Of a stretch of DNA of 30,996 nucleotides, positions 1 through 6,217 are shown one piece after another. The position numbers and the translations under genes are program-made. Source of the DNA: JAHFJA01 sp964357385 (GTDB lineage: Bacteria; Patescibacteriota; Patescibacteriia; JACQRZ01). The stretch spans positions 1 to 30,996 of the forward strand of contig CAYHKW010000003.1 of NCBI GenBank assembly GCA_964357385.1, written 5' to 3'. Position 1 is the first letter of the stretch, and each line of letters starts with the position of its first letter. The notes under the pieces were generated by a model that was not told where the DNA came from, searched no databases, and saw only the letters and a list, made by a program, of their open reading frames with translations.

Positions 1-279
1 TTTTCTCGCTCTCTCATTACAATGTTCAAAGGAATATTACGCCCTAGCAAGCAAACAGAAATCGTCTACCATGACAGTGCCATGCGCTACTTTGTTTCGT
101 CGCACACGGTAAGCCTACACCTTCATGATTTGTATGCTGCCTACTTGTATCGTCCTATTTCACGCTTTGTGTTGTGGGGTTCAGCAAGGGTAAAACGGAT
201 ACAAAGCGGCATTCTGAACGCCTATATACTTTATATTGTCGTTGCGCTCATTGTTTTGTTAGTAATTGCACTACGATAA
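1..279 (+). CDS. HyfB/NuoL-like antiporter-type subunit, C-terminal fragment
   Basis: The frame is open from the first base of the window to a TAA at 277-279, so only the last ~92 residues are present and the gene starts outside. The tail has the usual end of HyfB-type (MrpD/NuoL family) proton-channel subunits: a cytoplasmic stretch, the segment around ARVKRIQSGILNAYILYI, then one final hydrophobic helix. The HyfC-like gene follows about 24 bases later, which is the normal gene order of hydrogenase-4 and hydrogenase-related operons. The assignment rests on this tail plus the downstream order; the conserved channel Glu and Lys residues cannot be seen here. Confidence 0.75.
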   Translation, partial: FSRSLITMFKGILRPSKQTEIVYHDSAMRYFVSSHTVSLHLHDLYAAYLYRPISRFVLWGSARVKRIQSGILNAYILYIVVALIVLLVIALR

Positions 280-303
280 CCGTACCTATTGGGTACCTAC
301 GAT

Positions 304-1239
304 ATGACAACATCTATACTTCTCACTATCTTGCAGATTCTCATGGCGCCGCTTCTTGCTCCGCTCTGTCTTGGGATTATTCGCAAAAGCAAGGCATTCA
401 TGCAAAATCGCAAAGGTGCTTCTATTTTTCAGCCCTACCGCGATATTTTCAAGCTCATGAAAAAAGATGAGGTGATTGCACATGAAGCCTCATGGATATT
501 TCGTGCAGCCCCTTATATTGTCTTTACCGCCACCCTAGCTGCCGCCGCCTCGGTGCCGGTGTTTACGACAGTCGGATCATTGTGGCCGTTGGGAGACATC
601 ATTATGGTGGTGTACTTGATTGCATTAGCAACATTTTTTCTTGCATTGGCAGGGCTTGATGTGGGTACGGCATTTGGGGGTACGGGTTCAAGCCGTGAAA
701 TGACAATGGCGGCGCTCGCTGAAGGAGGGATGATGGCCGTTGTCTTGGCGGTGGTTACCGTTGCTCACACGGCGAATATTACTGATATTACCAGCTTTAT
801 TAGTCATGCAAGTTTTTTCACCATCGCACCATTACTCTTGGCTCTGGCGGCATTTTTTATCGTGTTACTCTGTGAAAATGCACGATATCCCTTTGATAAC
901 CCCGCGACTCACCTTGAGTTGACCATGATCCACGAAGCAATGATTTTGGAATATTCAGGAAAGCGATTGGCACTCATGGAATGGGCAGCCGCTATTAAGT
1001 TGTTTTTGTTTATTGCGTTGGCTATTAACTTGTTTTTCCCATGGGGGATTGCAAATACTCTTGACCCATATGCGTTCTTGATTGGTGCCGGACTATTTGC
1101 TGCCAAAGCTTTGGTTGTCTTATTGGTTATTACCTTCTTTGAATCATGGATGCCTAAATTGCGATTTTTCCGTTTACCCGATTTGCTTTTTACCGCGATC
1201 GTTATGGCGGCGATTTCTATCGTCATAACCGTTTTGTAA
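304..1239 (+). CDS. hyfC: HyfC/NuoH-like membrane subunit of a hydrogenase-4-type complex
   Basis: Polytopic membrane protein (311 aa from this start) of the NuoH/HyfC family, which joins the membrane proton-pumping arm to the soluble redox arm. Family marks: RKGASIFQPYRDIFKL near the N-terminus, the AEGGMM stretch, and the loop ENARYPFDNPATHLELTMIHEA followed by LEYSG, which matches the conserved E-x-x-R-x-P-F-D loop of NuoH-like proteins. I chose the ATG at 304 because the protein then begins directly with the first transmembrane helix as in HyfC; an in-frame TTG at 289 would add five residues. No clear Shine-Dalgarno sequence is present. The next gene starts 3 bases after the stop, so translation is probably coupled. 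Confidence 0.88.
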   Translation: MTTSILLTILQILMAPLLAPLCLGIIRKSKAFMQNRKGASIFQPYRDIFKLMKKDEVIAHEASWIFRAAPYIVFTATLAAAASVPVFTTVGSLWPLGDIIMVVYLIALATFFLALAGLDVGTAFGGTGSSREMTMAALAEGGMMAVVLAVVTVAHTANITDITSFISHASFFTIAPLLLALAAFFIVLLCENARYPFDNPATHLELTMIHEAMILEYSGKRLALMEWAAAIKLFLFIALAINLFFPWGIANTLDPYAFLIGAGLFAAKALVVLLVITFFESWMPKLRFFRLPDLLFTAIVMAAISIVITVL

Positions 1240-1242
1240 TAT

Positions 1243-1905
1243 ATGAACAGTACGATTATACAAATTTTGGGGGTAGCAATGATGCTGCTTTTGGTCAGCG
1301 TAGTATTTCTTAATATCACCAAGCGCAATATAACCGCAGTGATGTTGTTGGCGATCCAAAGCTGCGCTATTAGTCTTGCTATATTTGCGGCTGCCTGGCA
1401 CGAACAGTCACTTGAATTATTTTTTGCTGGTTTGTTTACCTTGGCAATCAAGGGTATTTTTGCTTCAATATTTTTTCGTCGGGTGATTGTAAAATATTCA
1501 CTGCCATTTTCTGGTAAAACATATTTGAACACCCCTTTGACATTGGTGGTAGCAGCGTTATTGGTGGGGATTGCCTATTCGCAATTATTTGAGCCATGGT
1601 ATGCCTTGCTTGCGTCAGTAGGCACCGTTGCGGTACTAAAAGGATCATTGGGCGCATTCTTTGTAACACTGTTGTTGATGGTGAATAAAAAAGGAGCATT
1701 AAGTGAAATCATTGGGATTTTGACTCTTGAAAATACCATCATTCTTATTGCATTGGTATTGGGTTTGCGCCACAATCTCCAACTGGAAGTCGCCATTACG
1801 TTTGATATCACCGTATGGATCTGTATCGCGGCTGTGTACTTGAATTTAATGTATCGTCAGTTTGGATCACTGGATGTCAGCGCCTTAAATCGCTTGAAAG
1901 ACTAA
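1243..1905 (+). CDS. hyfE: HyfE-like membrane subunit (NuoK-related)
   Basis: 220-aa membrane protein with about seven hydrophobic segments. HyfE proteins carry a NuoK-like C-terminal half; here the segment SEIIGILTLENTIILIALVL is the NuoK/MnhC-type signature with its conserved Glu-Asn pair. The size fits HyfE (about 215-220 aa). The gene sits between HyfC- and HyfF-like genes with gaps of 3 and 1 bases, so it belongs to one polycistronic unit. There is no obvious ribosome binding site. Confidence 0.82.
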   Translation: MNSTIIQILGVAMMLLLVSVVFLNITKRNITAVMLLAIQSCAISLAIFAAAWHEQSLELFFAGLFTLAIKGIFASIFFRRVIVKYSLPFSGKTYLNTPLTLVVAALLVGIAYSQLFEPWYALLASVGTVAVLKGSLGAFFVTLLLMVNKKGALSEIIGILTLENTIILIALVLGLRHNLQLEVAITFDITVWICIAAVYLNLMYRQFGSLDVSALNRLKD

Positions 1906-1906
1906 T

Positions 1907-3391
1907 ATGCTTATTACTGCTTTATTTTCTATTCCGTTTATTGCCGCATTGATTACGGTGTTTGTTGGCAAGAAATATCGAGTCATTGAGATGGTGGCTA
2001 TGGTTGCCGCACTTGTTGAGGCAGTATTGGTGTTTGGATTAGCACGACCGATACAGGAATTGTTTAAGATTAATATTCAATGGCCTTCCATCTCATTGTA
2101 CGAAATCCCTGGATATTTTAGTTTTGATGCATTGAGTGTGTATATCATTGCGCTTATTAGCACGGTTATTGTATTTACGACATGGTATGCGATTGGATAT
2201 TTCCGCAAGGAAGTCGAGAAAGACATTATTGGATTTCGCCGGGTCCGTCAGTTCTATGTATTGTTTCATCTTTGTGTTTTAGCAATGTTTTTAGCGGTTT
2301 CAAGTTTGAACCCTCTTATTTTTTGGGTGGCGCTTGAGGCAACGTCTTTGACGAGCGTGTTTCTTGTTAGTTTTTACAATAAACCAAAAAGTACTGAGGC
2401 AGCGTGGAAGTACCTCATCATCAACTCTCTTGCATTATTGTTGGCTCTTTTAGGAACCACATTGTTGACGGCTGCAGCAGGGGCGCATGGAGCTGAGGGG
2501 ATTGTAACATGGCAAAGTCTTATTGCTTTGGCGCCAAACATCAATCCGTTGGTAGCAAAAATTGCTTTTGTATTTATTTTGGTCGGATATGGAACAAAGA
2601 TTGGATGGGTCCCTCTTCACACGTGGAAGCCGGATGCCTATAGTAAGGCACCTACTCCATTGGTTGCTCTCATGGCCAGCGCATTTCTTGCACTTGCGTG
2701 GTACGGTATGTTGCGGTTCATTTTGATAGGAAATGCCATTGGCATTGGTTCATTTATCCAAACATCGTTGCTTATTTTTGGTGTTGCGTCGGTCGTTGTT
2801 GGGGCATTGATCATGTTGGTGCAACGGAATTATAAGCGGTTCTTTGCCTATTCCAGTATTGAACATGCAGGTCTTCTGGCAATCGGATTTGGATTGGGTA
2901 ACGTATTTGGTATTTACGCATCACTGCTGCATCTTTTATACCACACGCTTGCAAAACCGCTCGCATTTTTTGCAGCTGGAAATGTATTTTTGCGATACGG
3001 CACCACTAAGCTTTCTCATGTACGCGGACTTGCGCGCGTTGCCCCTATTACCGCCGGCATTCTTGTTCTTGCGAGTGTAACATTGATGGGGTTGCCGCCG
3101 TTTGGAATATTTGCCAGTGAACTCACCCTCTTGTTGGCCGCATTTGCCTCGCATCCGTTTGTGGGAGCAGTAGTGCTTGTATTTTTGGTTCTTTCTTTTA
3201 TTGCTACATTGCGAATGGTCGCAGGATTGTTAACAGGAGAGCCTTCTGCTGAAATAGAAAAAGGAGAACCATCAAAGGCGACATTGTTTCCCGCTATTGC
3301 ACTCGGAGCTCTGTTGTTAGTACTCAGTATTTGGCTTCCTCTTTGGTTCCCAACCCTGTTTCAGAACATTATTATTGCCTTTAGCTCATAA
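1907..3391 (+). CDS. hyfF: HyfF/NuoN-like antiporter-type proton-pumping subunit
   Basis: 494-aa polytopic membrane protein of the MrpD/NuoL/NuoN family, thought to move protons (or Na+) in complex I and group 4 hydrogenases. The channel residues are present: Glu144 in WVALEATSL (the TMH5 Glu) and Lys231 in GYGTKIGWVPLHTWKPDAYSKAPTP (the TMH7 Lys and the following H-x-W-x-P-D-A loop). With these in place the pump module looks functional. The length is typical of HyfF. The stop codon is followed 2 bases later by the large-subunit gene. Together with the upstream HyfB-like fragment this gives at least two antiporter-type subunits. Confidence 0.88.
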   Translation: MLITALFSIPFIAALITVFVGKKYRVIEMVAMVAALVEAVLVFGLARPIQELFKINIQWPSISLYEIPGYFSFDALSVYIIALISTVIVFTTWYAIGYFRKEVEKDIIGFRRVRQFYVLFHLCVLAMFLAVSSLNPLIFWVALEATSLTSVFLVSFYNKPKSTEAAWKYLIINSLALLLALLGTTLLTAAAGAHGAEGIVTWQSLIALAPNINPLVAKIAFVFILVGYGTKIGWVPLHTWKPDAYSKAPTPLVALMASAFLALAWYGMLRFILIGNAIGIGSFIQTSLLIFGVASVVVGALIMLVQRNYKRFFAYSSIEHAGLLAIGFGLGNVFGIYASLLHLLYHTLAKPLAFFAAGNVFLRYGTTKLSHVRGLARVAPITAGILVLASVTLMGLPPFGIFASELTLLLAAFASHPFVGAVVLVFLVLSFIATLRMVAGLLTGEPSAEIEKGEPSKATLFPAIALGALLLVLSIWLPLWFPTLFQNIIIAFSS

Positions 3392-3393
3392 AT

Positions 3394-4956
3394 ATGAATC
3401 TTCGTCCATCAATTCAGTCTATATTCACTCAGAATGGGGTAGTTGCTGATGCTCACGGTATTTACGATGTATCAGTCGATACTATTGCATCCCTTGCAAC
3501 CAATTTGTATGGTAACGAGCAATTATTGTTATTGAGTATTGTTGCTAATGACCAGCGCAATGATGGAAAAGGTTTTTGTATATACTACTCTTTCGGTGAT
3601 CCTATTGAGCACACTGTCATGACGTTGCGTATCACATTGGGTGATGCGACTGAATTTCCTTCTATTGTTGATGGAGTACATGAAGCATCGTGGTATGAAA
3701 AAGAAATTTACACCTTGTTTGGTCTGACTCCTATCGGCCATCCCCACATCCAACGTGTTTTGCTTCATGAGAATTGGCCTGCAGACGTATTTCCTCTCCG
3801 TAAAGATTTTGACGGAACTACTCGCCCTGAAACAGCTCATGAAACGTTTGAATTCAGCGTTGTTGAAGGAGAAGGAATTTTTGAAGTGCCGGTCGGTCCT
3901 ATTCACGCAGGTATTATTGAACCAGGTCATTTTCGTTTTAGCATGGCAGGTGAAGAAATCTTGCAGTTGGAAGCACGCCTTGGATGGGTGCATAAAGGCA
4001 TTGAAAAATTATTTGAAACTTTACCTCTTGATAAAAAAGTTACCCTTTCTGAACGTATTTCAGGAGATAGCTCGATTGGACACTCATTCGCATTTTGCCA
4101 GGGAGTAGAATTGATGGCAGGTGTTGCTATATCCGCTAGAGCACAGCACATTCGCGTGTTGTGTGCAGAGCTTGAGCGCCTTGCAAACCACATGAATGAT
4201 ATTGGGCTTATCATGCTGGGAACGGCATATAATTTTGGTTCATCGCAACTTGCCCGTATTCGCGAGCGCGTGATGCAGCTCAATGAAATGTTGACCGGCA
4301 GCCGCTACATGCGTGGAATGATGACGTTGGGAGGTGTGTCAAAAGATATTTCTGATGCGACACTTGCTGATACACAAAAGGAACTGGAAAGCATCAAAAA
4401 AGACTTTGATGATGTTATGAAGATTTGCCGTGGCAATATTACGATGACCAATCGTATGGAAGGCTCCGGTACTATTGATAAAGAAGCAGCGATTGACCAT
4501 GGTGTCCAGGGGCTTGCGGCAAAAGCAATGGGGCTTGCCCGTGATGCTCGTAAAGAGTTTCCGTATTCTGTGTATGGTGATTTGCAATTTGAAATTCCTA
4601 CCCAAGAAACAGGCGATGTGTATGCACGATGGATGGTAAGAGTATTGGAAGTGCCGGAAATTTTTAATCTTCTCAAACAAGTAATCACCAGTATGCCTTC
4701 CGGTTCGGTGAGTGTTTCTATCCCGACTTCACTACCTGCAAACGCGATTTCATACGGTATCACGGAAGGGTGGCGCGGGACGATTGTCCATACGATTTTG
4801 ACTAATAATAAAGGGGAAATAACCCGTGTCCAGGTGCGCGATCCGTCATTTTTGAATTGGCATGCTGTCAAATACGCGGTAAAAGGAAACGTCATCCTTG
4901 ATTTCCCTTTGATCAACAAAAGCTTTAATTTATCCTACTCAGGGTACGATCGATAG
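3394..4956 (+). CDS. HyfG-like large subunit (NuoC-NuoD fusion) lacking the NiFe cysteines
   Basis: 520-aa fusion of a NuoC-like domain (signature residues 100-138, WYEKEIYTLFG through PLRKDF) and a NuoD/NiFe large-subunit domain (about 165-520), the HyfG/HycE arrangement. In true NiFe enzymes the metal is held by two CxxC pairs. At the first site the window has ERISGDSSIGHS, with Ser223 and Ser226 where Cys is expected; at the second it has DPSFLNW, with Ser485 and Asn488. The protein should therefore not bind a NiFe centre. Flanking residues (Glu220-Arg221, His230, the DP pair) remain, so it is a maintained family member and not a decayed gene. This pattern is that of energy-converting hydrogenase-related (Ehr) complexes, whose reaction is unsettled. 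Automated annotation as hydrogenase would mislead. Confidence 0.88.
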   Translation: MNLRPSIQSIFTQNGVVADAHGIYDVSVDTIASLATNLYGNEQLLLLSIVANDQRNDGKGFCIYYSFGDPIEHTVMTLRITLGDATEFPSIVDGVHEASWYEKEIYTLFGLTPIGHPHIQRVLLHENWPADVFPLRKDFDGTTRPETAHETFEFSVVEGEGIFEVPVGPIHAGIIEPGHFRFSMAGEEILQLEARLGWVHKGIEKLFETLPLDKKVTLSERISGDSSIGHSFAFCQGVELMAGVAISARAQHIRVLCAELERLANHMNDIGLIMLGTAYNFGSSQLARIRERVMQLNEMLTGSRYMRGMMTLGGVSKDISDATLADTQKELESIKKDFDDVMKICRGNITMTNRMEGSGTIDKEAAIDHGVQGLAAKAMGLARDARKEFPYSVYGDLQFEIPTQETGDVYARWMVRVLEVPEIFNLLKQVITSMPSGSVSVSIPTSLPANAISYGITEGWRGTIVHTILTNNKGEITRVQVRDPSFLNWHAVKYAVKGNVILDFPLINKSFNLSYSGYDR

Positions 4957-4970
4957 GGGGATAACTTTGT

Positions 4971-5002
4971 AAAAATAGGGTTGACAAACAACTCTATTTT
5001 TT
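4971..5002 (+). terminator. Rho-independent terminator of the hyf-like operon
   Basis: A 13-bp hairpin: arm 4971-4983 (AAAAATAGGGTTG) pairs with 4989-5001 (CAACTCTATTTTT), with one G-U wobble and a 5-nt loop, ending in a T run. It overlaps the TTGACA of the next promoter: the -35 hexamer lies in the stem and loop. Confidence 0.7.
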
Positions 5003-5009
5003 GTATACT
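4981..5009 (+). promoter_or_regulatory. Consensus housekeeping-type promoter of the carbonic-anhydrase-like gene
   Basis: TTGACA at 4981-4986, a 17-bp spacer, TATACT at 5004-5009. The start codon is 74 nt downstream of the first T, the same distance as in three other lone genes of the window. A strong Shine-Dalgarno sequence, AGGAGG at 5041-5046, lies 8 nt before a TTG start. Confidence 0.85.
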
Positions 5010-5054
5010 GATCATCGTTGAATATTATAAAAGAAGCATTAGGAGGAATTACCG

Positions 5055-6143
5055 TTGAGTAGTACGTTGACAAATGACACAAAAAAAGCTTTAGAACAAA
5101 AAGGACGCCTGAAGGATGCAGTACTTTTGTTTAATCAAGAGATTGTAAAAGAGTACTCAAAGGAGGGTGCTGCCCAGGAACGAAGGAATTATCGTGTTCT
5201 GCACCCGACAGAGATTATCACCCATGAATGCATGGATGGTCGCTCTTATTTTGAAGACATTGTGCAAATGATGAAAGGTATATTATATCCCTTTCGTAAT
5301 ATTGGTGGAAAGTTTGATCTTTCATGGCTTTATTTCCAGACAATGGTATTGCGGTTGGTAGATTATGCAATAAATCTTGGGAGAAATATTGTTGCAATAA
5401 TTACCTATCACTACTCAGAGGTAGTGCCATTAAGAGGGTGTAAGGGCTTTGACTTTGATAAGGAAGAAGCAATCAGTGCAGCAATGAGGTTGCAAGCACA
5501 GTATTTGAGAGTCTTTGGGTCAGTTGTCCTACCTATTGTTTGGGGTATTGAAACAGATACCGATGCTCTCGTATTACATGGAAGTAGAGGTGAGCGTGTG
5601 AAGGTTGATCCAAAAATCTTCCTTACAACAGAAGATGTTTATTCTCTACTTACTCAGTTATACCCCACTGCTTCAAAAACAGTGATTGCTGACCTGGTGC
5701 CATTAATTGAAGGTAACTTAAGGCATCAGAAAGATGTTATTCCTCAAGGAAAAATATGTTCTGAACTTGACCACACCGAAGAGATTATTGCGATTGGATG
5801 GCGTCTTGATGCCTTGGCTCAAAGGAATAAAGTGCTTACAATAGGGCCGTTTGACCCTTACACACTTGAAAATGCTATAGCGACGGCAGCTCAGTTGGTG
5901 GTGTCAAATATTAAAGACGGACGGATTCCTGGTGATGAAGTACTGCTAATGACATCATTTCCATTTTGGGACGAGACAGGTCCCGAAAGATATGCGGCAG
6001 AAGAGAGTGCCCAAGGTTTCATTGAAAAAGGACTGAGTGTTGTTAAAAAATATTCACCACAGTTAATTCCAATTCTTAAGCCACTTGTCCTGCGTACTAA
6101 TATGAATACGAAGTATGCAAGTGTAATAGATTTTAAACCATAA
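5055..6143 (+). CDS. Carbonic-anhydrase-like protein (CsoSCA/beta-CA zinc motif)
   Basis: 362-aa soluble protein. Start is TTG at 5055, decided by the perfect AGGAGG 8 nt upstream; no ATG is as well placed. Beta-class carbonic anhydrases use a Cys-x-Asp-x-Arg motif plus a His and a second Cys. Here Cys59-Met-Asp61-Gly-Arg63 is followed by His119 and Cys129 (nine residues between). The carboxysomal enzyme CsoSCA has the same arrangement with about 69 residues between the first Cys and the His (60 here) and ten between His and Cys. The later segment GIETDTDALVLHG also recalls CsoSCA-type proteins. From this I infer a zinc enzyme hydrating CO2. No carboxysome genes are nearby, so a shell role is not suggested. 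The gene stands alone with its own promoter and terminator. The family link is from recalled motifs, not a search. Confidence 0.55.
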   Translation: MSSTLTNDTKKALEQKGRLKDAVLLFNQEIVKEYSKEGAAQERRNYRVLHPTEIITHECMDGRSYFEDIVQMMKGILYPFRNIGGKFDLSWLYFQTMVLRLVDYAINLGRNIVAIITYHYSEVVPLRGCKGFDFDKEEAISAAMRLQAQYLRVFGSVVLPIVWGIETDTDALVLHGSRGERVKVDPKIFLTTEDVYSLLTQLYPTASKTVIADLVPLIEGNLRHQKDVIPQGKICSELDHTEEIIAIGWRLDALAQRNKVLTIGPFDPYTLENAIATAAQLVVSNIKDGRIPGDEVLLMTSFPFWDETGPERYAAEESAQGFIEKGLSVVKKYSPQLIPILKPLVLRTNMNTKYASVIDFKP

Positions 6144-6156
6144 GGGTTAAAATCAT

Positions 6157-6191
6157 CCAGGATATAATTACAAGTCCTGGTCTTTTTTTTT
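6157..6191 (+). terminator. Rho-independent terminator after the carbonic-anhydrase-like gene
   Basis: CCAGGA (6157-6162) pairs with TCCTGG (6175-6180) around a 12-nt loop, followed by TCTTTTTTTTT. It ends about 15 bases before the -10 element of the next gene. Confidence 0.8.
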
Positions 6192-6202
6192 ACTCAACTC
6201 AG

Positions 6203-6211
6203 TGCTACAGT
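6203..6211 (+). promoter_or_regulatory. Extended -10 promoter of the helicase operon, probably leaderless
   Basis: TGCTACAGT, an extended -10 form, ends only 6 nt before the ATG at 6218. Transcription would begin at or next to the start codon. There is no good -35 hexamer (the region is the T run of the terminator) and no Shine-Dalgarno sequence. Confidence 0.5.
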
Positions 6212-6217
6212 ATCGCC

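Noticed and set aside
4305..4919. A 204-codon open frame on the minus strand inside the large-subunit gene, and similar long antisense frames (e.g. 909-1532, 30093-30635)
   Set aside because: They mirror the codon pattern of well-supported plus-strand genes, have no promoter or ribosome site, and show no recognisable domains.
3394..4956. Annotation of the HyfG-like protein as a working NiFe hydrogenase
   Set aside because: All four metal-binding Cys positions are Ser or Asn, so hydrogenase chemistry cannot be claimed.
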